From: CAJGCS01 sp045589955
GTDB taxonomy: Bacteria > Bacillota_I > Bacilli_A > ML615J-28 > CAG-313
Reading direction: 5' to 3'
Assembly (NCBI GenBank): GCA_045589955.1
Contig: JAZNQD010000004.1
Coordinates: 3,606-67,605, forward strand
Length of the DNA stretch: 64,000 nucleotides
The notes beneath the pieces were generated by a model. The model had not been told where the DNA came from and did not search any database. It was given only the letters and a program-made list of their open reading frames with translations. This document shows, piece after piece, positions 1 to 10,200 of this stretch. The translations under genes were made by a program, and so were the position numbers. Every line of letters begins with the position of its first letter. The stretch's first letter is position 1.

Positions 1-1409
1 ACTTTAATTATTGTCATGACGATAATTGGTGCAAAAATTGCAAGACATAACCATTCGGCAACTGGGAATGCAATCCAAACTAAATCAATGTTATGAGTTA
101 AGAATGTAATTAAAGTTGCAAGAGGTATAAGAATAAAAGCTTGTCTTAATAAGTTTAATGCAGCTGACTTGATTCCATGACCAATTGCTTGGAATAAAGA
201 AGAACAAATAATATTTCCAGCTGCTGCTAAGAAACTAATTGATACAATTCTTAAAGCAATTACGCCACGTTCAGATACAGCTGGGGTAATACTTAGAATT
301 TGTAATAGCAAATTTGGCGCTGTTTGGAATAAAATTAATCCTAAGGTCATAATTAATAGACCAAAACTCATTGCATAAATAAATGTTCTATTAAATCTTT
401 CGCTTTTCTTAGCTCCATAGTTGTATCCTAAGATTGGCATTACACCTTGATTCATACCAAAAACAGGCATAAAGACGAATGATTGTAGTTTGAAGTAAGT
501 TCCAAGGACGGTTGCACCAACATTTACTTTTTGTCCATCAATCTCAACTGGTGCATATTGGAAGATGTAGTTTAAGATAATTGTTGAAATCGAGTTGATA
601 CTATTAACAATTGTCACCGCAATACCAACATTAAAGATTTGCTTAATCATAGTAAATGAGAATTTAAAATTCTTAAAATTAAATGAAACAGCTTGTTTTT
701 TTAATAAAGCAAAACAAACAACAAAGATACCGGCAATAATTTGGCCAATAACAGTTGCAATAGCGGCACCTCTTATTTCTAAACCAAAGCCAAAGGGCAT
801 TACAAATTCACCAATGAATGGGGCAGAATAAGTAGCCCCTGATTTAAAAATAAAAATTGGGTCTAAAATAATATTTGTGATGGCTCCAATTAATTGACTA
901 AACATTGGTATTTTCATATTACCAGTACTTTGTAAAATTTTATTGAAAATTGTTTCTGCAAACATCCCAAAACTAAATCCCATAGTAATTGATAAATACT
1001 GGATTGCCATGTTCTCCACATTTTCTGGTTGATCATAAATCATTAAAAATAATTTAGGTAAGAAAAAGCTACATACTATGGCAATTAAAATTGCACAACC
1101 ACCCAAAAATAGCCCAGTTAACGCTGCCTTGGAAGCTTCTGAATGGTTACCTTCACCAAGCTTTCTTGAAATAAGGGAGTTAGTACCAATCCCAATACCA
1201 AGAGCAATGGCAAAAAAGATCATTTGTAAAGGGAAAGCAATATTTAACGATAGCATCTCAGTATCGGTATCTGAAATCATTCCGACAAAGACACTATCAA
1301 CGATATTATATAGTGCTTGAACAAGCATTGAAAACATTGCCGGTATTGACATTGCTGCCATTAACTTTAATATAGGCATTTTACCTAATTTATTAGAATT
1401 ATTTTCCAT
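1..1409 (-). CDS. MATE family efflux transporter (partial, 3' end outside window)
   Basis: Multidrug and toxin extrusion type transporter, a polytopic inner-membrane protein expected to expel organic cations in exchange for Na+ or H+. The reading frame is open from the ATG at 1409 down to the window edge, about 469 codons, so nearly the whole family length (about 450 residues) is present and only the extreme C-terminus is missing. The N-terminus reads as cytosol then PAMFSMLVQALYNIVDSVFVG, a typical first MATE helix. Start is supported by a strong GGAGG ribosome site 6-8 bases upstream and a TTGATT-17-TATAAT promoter. It diverges from the two-component system. Substrate cannot be predicted. 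A second MATE gene lies at 57388. Confidence 0.88.
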   Translation of the reverse strand, partial: MENNSNKLGKMPILKLMAAMSIPAMFSMLVQALYNIVDSVFVGMISDTDTEMLSLNIAFPLQMIFFAIALGIGIGTNSLISRKLGEGNHSEASKAALTGLFLGGCAILIAIVCSFFLPKLFLMIYDQPENVENMAIQYLSITMGFSFGMFAETIFNKILQSTGNMKIPMFSQLIGAITNIILDPIFIFKSGATYSAPFIGEFVMPFGFGLEIRGAAIATVIGQIIAGIFVVCFALLKKQAVSFNFKNFKFSFTMIKQIFNVGIAVTIVNSINSISTIILNYIFQYAPVEIDGQKVNVGATVLGTYFKLQSFVFMPVFGMNQGVMPILGYNYGAKKSERFNRTFIYAMSFGLLIMTLGLILFQTAPNLLLQILSITPAVSERGVIALRIVSISFLAAAGNIICSSLFQAIGHGIKSAALNLLRQAFILIPLATLITFLTHNIDLVWIAFPVAEWLCLAIFAPIIVMTIIK

Positions 1410-1435
1410 AAAACACCTCCTAAAAACCATTGAAT

Positions 1436-1464
1436 ATTATACTAAAAAACAGCAAAAAAATCAA
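1436..1464 (-). promoter_or_regulatory. Promoter of the MATE gene
   Basis: On the minus strand TTGATT, 17-base spacer, TATAAT, about 27 bases upstream of the MATE start codon; sigma-A type. Confidence 0.65.
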
Positions 1465-1542
1465 AAGAATAACTAAATTTATTTATGATATTTACTTGAA
1501 TTCAAGATTTTAATTAAAAATAAAGTAAAATTGATAATATTA

Positions 1543-1551
1543 TGCTATAAT
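1543..1551 (+). promoter_or_regulatory. Extended -10 promoter of the two-component operon
   Basis: TGC followed by TATAAT, about 30 bases before the response regulator ATG. There is no good -35 box, as is usual for extended -10 promoters. Confidence 0.55.
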
Positions 1552-1581
1552 ATAACAAAAGATAATTGGGAGGCTATTTAT

Positions 1582-2271
1582 ATGGCTAAATTATTAATTG
1601 TTGATGATGAAATCCAAATAATCGAACTAATTAAAAAATATGCAAAATTTTCTGGTCATGAGGTTGATGAAGCTTATAATGGTAAAGATGCTATTGAAAT
1701 GCTTAAGAAAAGTGATGATTATAATTTAATCATTATGGATATCATGATGCCTCAAATGGATGGTTTTACTGCAGTAAAGGAAATTCGAAAGTTTTCAACT
1801 TTGCCAGTCATTTTATTATCAGCGCGTAGTGAAGAGTATGATAAACTTTATGGATTTGACTTAGGAATTGATGATTATGTTACAAAACCATTTTCACCTA
1901 AAGAATTAATGATGCGTGTTAGCGCAATCTTAAGTCGTTATGAACGTAAAACTCCAGTTGTGTTACAACCAATGGAAGATCTTATTACATATCAAAATTT
2001 AATTATCAATCTTAATGAACATGTTGCATATGTTAATAAACAAAGGGTTGAATTAACACTTAAAGAATATGAACTATTAGTTTTATTAATGGAAAATGCT
2101 AACATTGCTTTAAAACGTGAGGCTATTATTGAAAAAATCTGGGGTTTGAATAATCGTAATAACGAAAGAACACTTGATACACATGTTAAATCAATTCGTA
2201 AGAAAATCGGTGAATATGCATCAAATATTGTAACAATTAGAAGGGTTGGGTATCGCTTTGAGAAAAGATAA
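1582..2271 (+). CDS. OmpR/PhoB-family response regulator
   Basis: DNA-binding response regulator of 229 residues. The receiver domain (about residues 1-120) has the acidic pair DD at 8-9, phospho-acceptor Asp53 in the context IIMDIMMP, and the conserved Lys in VTKPF. The C-terminal winged helix (about 130-229) has the family's LTLKEYELL and RTLDTHVKSIRKKIG motifs. The frame can be extended 17 codons upstream, but the ATG at 1582 has a GGGAGG ribosome site at proper distance and begins the domain exactly, so I use it. It overlaps the histidine kinase, its obvious partner. The stimulus is unknown; a divergent transporter and a downstream HtrA-like protease suggest envelope stress (inference). 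Confidence 0.93.
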   Translation: MAKLLIVDDEIQIIELIKKYAKFSGHEVDEAYNGKDAIEMLKKSDDYNLIIMDIMMPQMDGFTAVKEIRKFSTLPVILLSARSEEYDKLYGFDLGIDDYVTKPFSPKELMMRVSAILSRYERKTPVVLQPMEDLITYQNLIINLNEHVAYVNKQRVELTLKEYELLVLLMENANIALKREAIIEKIWGLNNRNNERTLDTHVKSIRKKIGEYASNIVTIRRVGYRFEKR

Positions 2272-3733
2272 AATCAGTTTAAAGTGGAAACTTTTCCTAT
2301 ATATTCTTATATTTGCTAGTGCAATCATTTTATTATTCGCCTTATTCCAAATGTTGTTTCTTGATGATACATATCGATGGATTAAAACAAGAGATATTAA
2401 TAACCTAACAGAAGAATCAGTTGCTTTAATAAAAGATAATATTGATGAAAGTTACGAAATTGATAATTTAGAACAATCACTTCGCACGAAATTATCGCGA
2501 TTAGCTGATGAAGATGAAGCATATATTTATATTTTTAAAAAAGAAAAAGAAGAATATAAGTTAGTATTTGAAACAGGTAAGGGTGGTTCTTATATAACAT
2601 TAAATGATAACATCAGTTCAATTGGGGACAAAGCAAATGCTGGAAACTTTAAGGATCAGTTTTATGTAATTTTTAGAGAAGATAACAATCAAATGTTTGA
2701 AACACTTGTTGTAAGTGATAGTAAAGCCCAAGAAAAAGATTATCTAATATCAGGATCTTTTTTACTAAGCAATTACATCCTAATTGTTGATTCACGTTTA
2801 ACACCTGTTGAACCAGCTGTAATGGCGATGCAAAGCCAAATCTTATACATTTCCTTAATTGTTATTGTTCTTGCAATTATTGTCGCTTTGTTACTTTCAC
2901 GTTCAATTGCTAAACCAATTATCAAAATTAATGATTCTGCAAAACAAATGGCTAAAGGAAACTTAGATGTTGAATTCACCGGTGAAGGGTACAAAGAAAT
3001 AACGGAGTTAAATAGTACCTTAAATCATACCGCACAAGAATTAAAGAAAACTGAAACACTTCAACGCGAGTTACTGGCTAATGTTTCTCATGATTTACGA
3101 ACTCCACTTACTTTAATTTCTGGGTATGCAGAAATGATGAAGGATATTCCGGAAGAAAAAACAGAAGAGAATATTTCAATAATTGTTGATGAGACAAAAC
3201 GTCTATCAATGCTAGTTAATGATTTATTAAGTTTATCACGTATTAAGTCAAGAACAGAAGAACTTAACTTAACTGTCTTTGATATCAAAACATTACTTGA
3301 AAGTATTATTGAACGTCAAAACAAATTTTTTGAAAACTTACATGCTCGTATCAATATGCACACAAATGAACAAAAGGTATTAGTAAAAGCTGATAAGTCA
3401 AAGATTGAACAAGTTATCTATAACTTTATTACTAATGCTATTAATTATAGTAAAGAAGAAAAAATTGTTGATGTTTATTTAGAAGTGAATAATAATATTG
3501 CTATTATTAAAGTTCGCGATTATGGTATTGGTATCAAAGAAGAAAATCTTGAACATATTTGGCAAAGATATTATCGTGTTGATAAGGGTTTACAGCGTTC
3601 TAGTCAAGGAACTGGTCTCGGTTTATCAATTATTAAAGAAATTCTTGAATATCATAATTTTAAATATGGTGTTCAATCTATTGAAAGTGAAGGAAGCACT
3701 TTCTATTTTGAAATTCCTGTTGAAAAGGATTAA
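2258..3733 (+). CDS. Sensor histidine kinase
   Basis: Membrane sensor kinase paired with the upstream regulator. It has a first transmembrane helix right after the N-terminus, an extracytoplasmic sensor region of about 150 residues, a second helix, a HAMP linker, a HisKA domain with the phospho-acceptor His near residue 278 (ANVSHDLRTPL), and a HATPase_c domain with N-box NFITNAINYS, G1 DYGIGI and G2 GTGLGLSI. There is no ATG near the start; TTG at 2258 or 2246 are candidates. I prefer 2258 because it leaves more room after the purine-rich AGAAGGG. It overlaps the regulator by 14 bases, implying translational coupling. The sensor region matches nothing I recognise. Confidence 0.92.
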   Translation: MRKDKISLKWKLFLYILIFASAIILLFALFQMLFLDDTYRWIKTRDINNLTEESVALIKDNIDESYEIDNLEQSLRTKLSRLADEDEAYIYIFKKEKEEYKLVFETGKGGSYITLNDNISSIGDKANAGNFKDQFYVIFREDNNQMFETLVVSDSKAQEKDYLISGSFLLSNYILIVDSRLTPVEPAVMAMQSQILYISLIVIVLAIIVALLLSRSIAKPIIKINDSAKQMAKGNLDVEFTGEGYKEITELNSTLNHTAQELKKTETLQRELLANVSHDLRTPLTLISGYAEMMKDIPEEKTEENISIIVDETKRLSMLVNDLLSLSRIKSRTEELNLTVFDIKTLLESIIERQNKFFENLHARINMHTNEQKVLVKADKSKIEQVIYNFITNAINYSKEEKIVDVYLEVNNNIAIIKVRDYGIGIKEENLEHIWQRYYRVDKGLQRSSQGTGLGLSIIKEILEYHNFKYGVQSIESEGSTFYFEIPVEKD

Positions 3734-3816
3734 AATTAAAAGTTTATAATTTGTTTATATTTTTGTTAATATTATTTAATATGTAGGTAGTATACTATAT
3801 GTACACATTTAGTGGT

Positions 3817-3859
3817 ATCACGTTGTATGCGCCCTCATTCGTATAACGTGATTTTTTTT
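3817..3859 (+). terminator. Terminator-like hairpin in the leader of the HtrA-like gene
   Basis: A 13-pair stem (ATCACGTTGTATG with CGTATAACGTGAT, two G-U pairs), a 10-base loop, then eight T. It ends only 15 bases before the protease ATG, so any protease transcript starting upstream must cross it. It may end the kinase transcript, attenuate the protease, or both. Confidence 0.7.
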
Positions 3860-3874
3860 ATTATGGAGGTTTAA

Positions 3875-5107
3875 ATGACAAAAATACGTAAAATATTTAT
3901 ACTTATTGCTTTTGCATTTATTTTATCTTTATCATCTTGTGTAACACCATCTACACAATATACTGATGTTAAAGTTAATGTTACAAATGAAGTTACTAAT
4001 AAGGTTGTTGATTATACTAACATTACAATTACTGATTTTGAAAATGCCCTTAAAGAAACAACCAAAGCTGTTGAAAGATCTGTTGTTGGGATTAATGTTA
4101 AGTCAGCCACTTTAGTTGATTATAATGGTCAATTATTACTATCTGAAGATGTTATTGGCTATGGAAGTGGCGTTATTTATAAACGTGAAGAACTTCCAAA
4201 TAAGCAAGGATTTAAATATCATGTTGTTACTAATGCCCATGTTATCCTAGATGAGGAAGAAGAAGTAGCACCTTATATTTATGATGGCTTTGAAGATGTA
4301 GAACTTAAAGCAACTGTCGTTGGCTATGATGTGAAGTTAGATATTGCTGTATTAACATTTGAGCATACAACATATTATGATCCAGTTGATTTTGGTGATT
4401 CTGATAAAGTTGAAAAAGGTAGTTTCGTTCTTGCTTTAGGTTCACCAAAAGGACCTCAATACTACGCAAGTGTTACGCAAGGTGTTATTAGTGGTAATAT
4501 TCGTTATTTACCTTCTGATACTGATGATGATGGTGTTAATGATTTTAATGCATGTTATATCCAACATGATGCGGCTATCAATCCCGGTAACTCAGGTGGT
4601 GGTTTATTCACAATTGATGGTAAATTAATTGGTATTAATTGTATGAAACTTGTTTCAAGTAATAGTGTTGATGTTGATAATATTGGTTTTGCTATACCTG
4701 TAAATGTCGTTAAGAACATTGTTGAAAATTACATTGAACCAGGCGTGAAAATCACTCGACCACGTCTTGGTATTACAACTATTGAAGTAAAACAATTAAC
4801 ACCACTATTAATTCAATCAAATGAGTTATTACCAATTCCAGTAGAAATCTATAATGGAGAAACTCCTTATGGTGTCTATGTTACTGATTCAGTAGCACCT
4901 AACTGTTCTTTATCTAACAGTGGAATTTCTAAACACGATATTGTCCTAGAATTTGATGGGCAAAAAATTAAAACATTTACACCAATTGCATCGCAAATGA
5001 ATTCTTTATCAAAATATTTAGTTGGTGATGAAGTAACTATTAAATTTTACGATCGTAGTGAAAACACTGTTAAAACAATTATTGTTACTCTTGTTAGTCC
5101 AGAATAA
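3875..5107 (+). CDS. HtrA/DegP-like trypsin-family serine protease lipoprotein
   Basis: Surface quality-control protease of 410 residues. A signal peptide ends in a lipobox (LSLSSC), so it is probably lipid-anchored rather than anchored by a transmembrane helix as in many Gram-positive HtrA proteins. The catalytic triad is visible: His122 in VTNAHV, Asp156 in LDIAVL, Ser240 in GNSGGG. One PDZ domain follows (about 300-405; GVYVTDSVAPNC, ISKHDIVLEFDG). The start has a strong GGAGG site. The gene lies just after a two-component system, which often controls HtrA-type genes, and its leader contains a terminator-like hairpin. A strong terminator follows the stop. It is presumably a protease against misfolded secreted proteins. 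Confidence 0.9.
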   Translation: MTKIRKIFILIAFAFILSLSSCVTPSTQYTDVKVNVTNEVTNKVVDYTNITITDFENALKETTKAVERSVVGINVKSATLVDYNGQLLLSEDVIGYGSGVIYKREELPNKQGFKYHVVTNAHVILDEEEEVAPYIYDGFEDVELKATVVGYDVKLDIAVLTFEHTTYYDPVDFGDSDKVEKGSFVLALGSPKGPQYYASVTQGVISGNIRYLPSDTDDDGVNDFNACYIQHDAAINPGNSGGGLFTIDGKLIGINCMKLVSSNSVDVDNIGFAIPVNVVKNIVENYIEPGVKITRPRLGITTIEVKQLTPLLIQSNELLPIPVEIYNGETPYGVYVTDSVAPNCSLSNSGISKHDIVLEFDGQKIKTFTPIASQMNSLSKYLVGDEVTIKFYDRSENTVKTIIVTLVSPE

Positions 5108-5111
5108 AATT

Positions 5112-5139
5112 AAAAACGATTGTTTCAATCGTTTTTTTT
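5112..5139 (+). terminator. Rho-independent terminator
   Basis: Stem AAAACGATTG with CAATCGTTTT, TTT loop, T-run; follows the HtrA-like gene. Confidence 0.85.
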
Positions 5140-5147
5140 CTTGTTGC

Positions 5148-5176
5148 TTTACAATAAAGTTTTTAAATGGTATAAT
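5148..5176 (+). promoter_or_regulatory. Promoter of the ABC-F gene
   Basis: TTTACA, 17-base spacer, TATAAT, about 24 bases before the start codon. Confidence 0.7.
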
Positions 5177-5199
5177 ATGAGAACATAAGGTGAATAAAA

Positions 5200-6756
5200 A
5201 TGTTGTTAAATGTCGAAAATCTAAATTTATCTTTTGAAAAAAAACGCATCTTTAATAATGCTAACTTTCGTATTTTACCTAATGAAAAAGTTGGATTAAT
5301 AGGTAATAATGGTGTTGGTAAATCAACATTAATTAATATTTTATGTGGTAATATTATACCAGATAGTGGAATAATCAACTTTGATAAAAATATTAAAGTT
5401 GGTTATTTAGACCAATATATGAAAGTTGATAAAAAACTTAATATTGATGAATATCTAAAACAAGCCTTTAAGCATTTATATGCAAAAGATCAAGAATTGA
5501 AAAGTTACCTTGAAATTATTAGTACAAGTAAAGATGAAGTTTTAATCGATCGTTATGTTCGTTTATCTTCATCAATTAATGAAGAACTTGAAAATAAAGA
5601 TTTTTATGCCCTTGATTCTAAAATAGCACGAATCGCTAGTGGCTTAGGAATTACTAAATATGGTATGAACTCCTTAATGGGAAATTTATCAGGTGGGCAA
5701 AAGATGAAGGTAATTCTTGCAAAATTATTGTTAGAACAACCTGATTTATTGATTCTTGATGAACCTACAAACTTCTTAGATACGATTCATATTGATTGGT
5801 TAGTTAAATATTTAAAAGAATATAAAGGGAATTTTTTAATTGTTTCCCATAATCAAACTTTTCTTAATGAAGTTGTTAATGTTATTTTAGAAATTGATAA
5901 TAATAAAATAACTAAATATAAAGGAAACTATGAAACTTATTTAGTAAAAAAAGCTCAAGCGGAATTAAACTATGAAAATGCTTATAAAGCTCAAGTTAAA
6001 GAAATCAATAATCTAAAAGAATATATTGAAAAAAATAAAACAAGAGCTTCAACAGCTAAAATGGCTAAAAGTAGAGAAAAGAAGTTAGAAAAAATAGAAC
6101 TATTAGAAAAACCCCATAGTTCTGATATGCATATTCATTTGACATTTAATTATAAACCAATTGCTTCTCAAAAGTTTTTAGAAGTAAAGAATTTAGAAAT
6201 TGGCTATTATTTTTCATTACTACCAGAAATGTCTTTCTTTATTAAAAGTGGGACAAAACTAGCAATAACTGGCTTTAATGGAATTGGAAAATCAACCTTA
6301 TTAAAAACTCTTGTCGGTGAGCTTAAACCAATATCTGGAAGTTTTGCTTTTGTTGATGATGCACTCATTGCTTATTTTGAACAAGAACATAACTTTGATG
6401 ATCCTAATTTAACTCCATTACAAGAAATTCGCAATATTTATCCTTTGATGGATGATAAAACTATTCGTGGTGTGTTAGCTAAAGTTGGGTTGACTAATTT
6501 TTTAGCTTTACAACCAATAAAGACTTTATCAGGTGGCGAACAATCAAAATTAAAACTTTGTAAGATCATGCTTAAAAAAGCCAATGTTTTAATTCTTGAT
6601 GAACCAACTAACCACTTAGATAAAGTTGCAAAAAAAGATTTACTAAAATATTTAAAACAATATCCAGGAACAGTGATATTTGTTTCTCATGAAAAAGAAT
6701 TTATTGATAAACTTGCAACGCAAGTTTATAATATTGAAGATTTATTAACTAGTTGA
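5200..6756 (+). CDS. ABC-F family ATPase (ribosome-associated type)
   Basis: Cytosolic protein of 518 residues with two ABC nucleotide-binding domains and no membrane segments, the ABC-F arrangement. Domain 1: Walker A GNNGVGKST near residue 35, signature LSGGQ near 162, Walker B LLILDEPTNFLD. A charged linker with lysine-rich helices at about 245-305 corresponds to the P-site tRNA interaction motif. Domain 2: Walker A GFNGIGKST near 357, signature LSGGEQ near 443, LILDEPTNHLD. Family members act on the ribosome as translation factors or antibiotic-protection proteins. Which subgroup this is cannot be told here. It has its own promoter and probably heads the operon with the P-loop kinase and polC. 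It ends in TGA, evidence for the standard code. Confidence 0.9.
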   Translation: MLLNVENLNLSFEKKRIFNNANFRILPNEKVGLIGNNGVGKSTLINILCGNIIPDSGIINFDKNIKVGYLDQYMKVDKKLNIDEYLKQAFKHLYAKDQELKSYLEIISTSKDEVLIDRYVRLSSSINEELENKDFYALDSKIARIASGLGITKYGMNSLMGNLSGGQKMKVILAKLLLEQPDLLILDEPTNFLDTIHIDWLVKYLKEYKGNFLIVSHNQTFLNEVVNVILEIDNNKITKYKGNYETYLVKKAQAELNYENAYKAQVKEINNLKEYIEKNKTRASTAKMAKSREKKLEKIELLEKPHSSDMHIHLTFNYKPIASQKFLEVKNLEIGYYFSLLPEMSFFIKSGTKLAITGFNGIGKSTLLKTLVGELKPISGSFAFVDDALIAYFEQEHNFDDPNLTPLQEIRNIYPLMDDKTIRGVLAKVGLTNFLALQPIKTLSGGEQSKLKLCKIMLKKANVLILDEPTNHLDKVAKKDLLKYLKQYPGTVIFVSHEKEFIDKLATQVYNIEDLLTS

Positions 6757-6763
6757 GGTATTT

Positions 6764-7258
6764 ATGGCTAAAGTTCATTTAATGATTGGTATTCAAGGAA
6801 GTGGGAAAAGTACATTTTCTAATCAATTATCAGAAAAAGAAAATATTATGATTGTATCAACAGACAGAGTAAGACAAGCTAATCCTGGTTGGTCAGAAGA
6901 TAAAATTTGGCCCGAAGTGTACCGATTATGTGCTGATAATATTAAAAATAACCAAGATGTTATTTTTGATGCAACAAATATTACACCAAAAGTGCGTGAA
7001 CGTTTTCTAACCAACGTTCTTGCTCATTTTGAACAAAATAGTATTGATAATTTACCATTTGAACTAATTGGATACTTTTTTGATGTTGATCCAACTATCT
7101 GTATGAATCGTGTCAAAATTCGTAATGAAAATCCGAATGAACTATATTTACCCCCTGAAGTAGTTTTCTCCTATCATGAACGATTAGTGAAACCTACTTA
7201 TGAAGAACATTTTTCAAAAATCTTTATCGTAAAAGATAATGAAATAAATGAAATATAA
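6764..7258 (+). CDS. Small P-loop kinase-like protein (AAA_33 / polynucleotide-kinase type)
   Basis: 164 residues. It begins directly with a P-loop (GIQGSGKST, about residues 8-16), followed by STDRVR and a Walker B-like strand VIFDATN. These are the hallmarks of the zeta-toxin/T4 polynucleotide kinase-like family of small kinases, which phosphorylate RNA ends, nucleosides or small molecules. The substrate cannot be deduced. It lies 7 bases after the ABC-F stop and 16 bases before polC, so it is almost certainly in one transcript with both. A GAGG site precedes the start. There is no antitoxin-like neighbour, so a toxin role is unlikely. Confidence 0.75.
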   Translation: MAKVHLMIGIQGSGKSTFSNQLSEKENIMIVSTDRVRQANPGWSEDKIWPEVYRLCADNIKNNQDVIFDATNITPKVRERFLTNVLAHFEQNSIDNLPFELIGYFFDVDPTICMNRVKIRNENPNELYLPPEVVFSYHERLVKPTYEEHFSKIFIVKDNEINEI

Positions 7259-7274
7259 ATAGAAAGGAGAAAAT

Positions 7275-10200
7275 ATGAGTATACAAAACGAAAAATGGAT
7301 TAATATTCTTAACCTTGCGAAAGTAGAAGAAACAAGTTCAGATTTATTTTTAGGTTCTTTAGAAAATGTTAAAGTTAATGAAGTTAAGAATGAATATCGA
7401 TTAATCCTTTCCTTTCCGACACTTGTTGATGCGCAAACATTGTTTGATGCTTTTTTAAAAGTGAGCGATTACTTAATTTCTGAATGTGGAATAAGTAATG
7501 TTAAATATAGTGTATTACCAATTAATGCTAAGTCATATAACAAATCGTTCATTTATGATTATTTTATTAAAGCAATTGAAATTTGGAGCAATGATATTGC
7601 GACAGTTAAGATCCTTTATAAGTATAAAACAGAAATTGATGAAAATGGTTTAAATATTTCTATTATTGTACCTAATGATTTAGATGCTAATAATGTTAAA
7701 GATGTTATTAAGAATATTAAATTATTCTTTAATAACTATGGACTTAATGATGTTACTTTTGATGTTGAAATTGATACAAGCATTGATAGCTTAGGTGATA
7801 TTATTAAAACACAGCACCGAATTGCTGAAAAAAAGGAAGAAGCAAAACTTAATGAACTTCATCAAGAACGTATGCAAAAAGCATTATCAGAACAAGATCA
7901 AGTTAACTATAAGCAAAGCTATCGAAAAAACGTTTACCCTTTAGTTAAAATTGAAGAAATTCCCGATACTTCACTTGGTATTGAAGATTATAAGAACATT
8001 CGTCATAGTGAATTAGTCCAAATTGATGGTGTTCTTGTTAGTTCAGAATGTCGTACAATAAAAAATGCACGTGGAGAATACAATTTATTCACTGGTATTA
8101 TAAATGATGGTACGGATTCAATTATTATTAAATCTTTCTACCGCGAAGATAATAAATTAATCTTTGAAAATGAACTAATAAAAGATCGACATATTATGGT
8201 CAGAGGTAAAGTCGGTTGGGATTCTTTCTCGAATGCGGTAGTTGTCCAAATTAACTCAGTTGTTATTTTTGGCCCGGATACATCACGCGAACGTTTTGAT
8301 GGCGCTGATGAAAAACGTGTTGAGTTACATGCCCATACTAAAATGAGCGTTTTAGATAGTATTCTTGATGTTAATGAATATGTCGAACAAGCGGTTCGCT
8401 ATGGCCATAAAGCTCTTGCAATTACTGACCATGCTAACTGTCATGCTTTCCCTGCTTTCTTTAGTAAAGCCAAAAAAGAAGGGATCAAACCGATTGGTGG
8501 TTGCGAAGGATACTATGTTGATGATTCTGCACTGAAAATTGCTTATACAGATGAAAGTATATCTTTAGAAGATGCTACTTTTGTTATTTTTGATATTGAA
8601 ACAACTGGTTTTTCAGTGAACTATTGTGAAATTATTGAAATTGGTGCTGTAAAAGTACAAAATGGTATGGTTATTGACAGTTTCTCTGAATTTGCCAAAC
8701 CAAACCAAAAAATAACTTCATTTATTACAGGCTTAACTGGTATTACTAATGAAATGGTTGAAAATGCAGATAACATTGAAGGTGTCATTGGAAGATTTAA
8801 AACATTTATTGAAGGCAGCATTTTGGTTGCGCATAATGCAATCTTTGATACCGGCTTTATTTATGATACAATGAATAAACATGGCATCTTTGAAAAAGAA
8901 CTTCCATGTATTGATACATTACAACTTGCTTATGCTCTTTACGGTGATCAGTTTAAAAAGTTTAGCTTAGGCAATCTTGCTAAAAGTTTAAAAGTAGAAG
9001 TTGAACAGTTACACCGTGCCATTCACGATGCTAGAACCCTAAATAATGTCTTTATGCGTATGCTAGGCGATTTACTACAAATGAATGTTCGTAATTACGA
9101 TCAACTTAATTCGTTGGTGCAAAAAGATGAAGTAGCAAAAGTTGTAATTCCTAAACACATTAATCTCTTAGTAAAAAATAAAACTGGCCTAAAGAATTTC
9201 TATAAGTTATTATCTACAGCAAATACGACCCACTTTAATAAAGAACCTCGTATGCTAAAGAGTGTTATTGAACAATATCGTGATGGCTTATTAATAGGTT
9301 CAGGATGTGCTAATGGTGAGATTTGGCGTAATGCTTTTGAAAAAACCATTAAAGATGTTGAAAAAGCAATCGATTTTTACGACTATATTGAAGTTCAACC
9401 TCCTGTTGAGTATCTTCACCTATTTAAACTAGAAGATGATGAAGAATTCGCTTTAAATAAAATTAAAGACACAATTGATTTGATTATTCGTATTGCGAAA
9501 AAACATAATAAAATTGTTGTTGCAACAGGTGATGTTCATCATCTTATTCCAGATGATGCCAAATACCGTAATGTTTACATTTCAGTGCCTCGTCCTTCAG
9601 GCGGTGGCGTTCATGAATTATATAATTGTGAAAGAACATTAGATATGCATTATCGTTCAACAACTGAAATGCTAGATGAATTCTCATTCTTACCAGCTAA
9701 TATTGCACATGAGATTGTTGTAACTAATACAAATCTTATTGCAAATATGATTGAAGAGTTTGAAATCTTCCCTAAAGAACTATTTGTTCCTCGTGATGAT
9801 TACTTATCATTTATGGGAGTTCCTTCAATGGAAAAAGCGCTAATTAATATTTCTAATGAAACTTTGCGTTCATTATATGGCGAAAATCCACCACGATATG
9901 TTCAAGAACGTTTAGATATTGAATTAAATAAAATAATAAGTAATGGATATGCCTCAGTATACTATATCTCCCATATGATGATTAAAAAATCGAATGAAGC
10001 AGGTTATGTTGTTGGAAGTCGTGGGTCTGTAGGAAGTAGCTTTGCTGCAACAATGATGAATATTACCGAAGTTAATCCTTTAAAACCTCACTATCGCTGC
10101 CCACATTGTAAATATTCAGCATTTAAATTCTCACCAGCTGAGAAAGCAGAATTTGGAATGGATATACCTGAAGAATTAGATGCTGAGTTACAAAAAGTTG

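Noticed and set aside
595..1320. Two plus-strand ORFs of about 80 codons at the left edge
   Set aside because: Antisense to the partial MATE transporter, whose minus-strand frame is open throughout with clear motifs.
6764..7258. Zeta-toxin-like kinase
   Set aside because: It shares the P-loop class, but there is no epsilon-type antitoxin neighbour and it sits in a housekeeping operon with polC.
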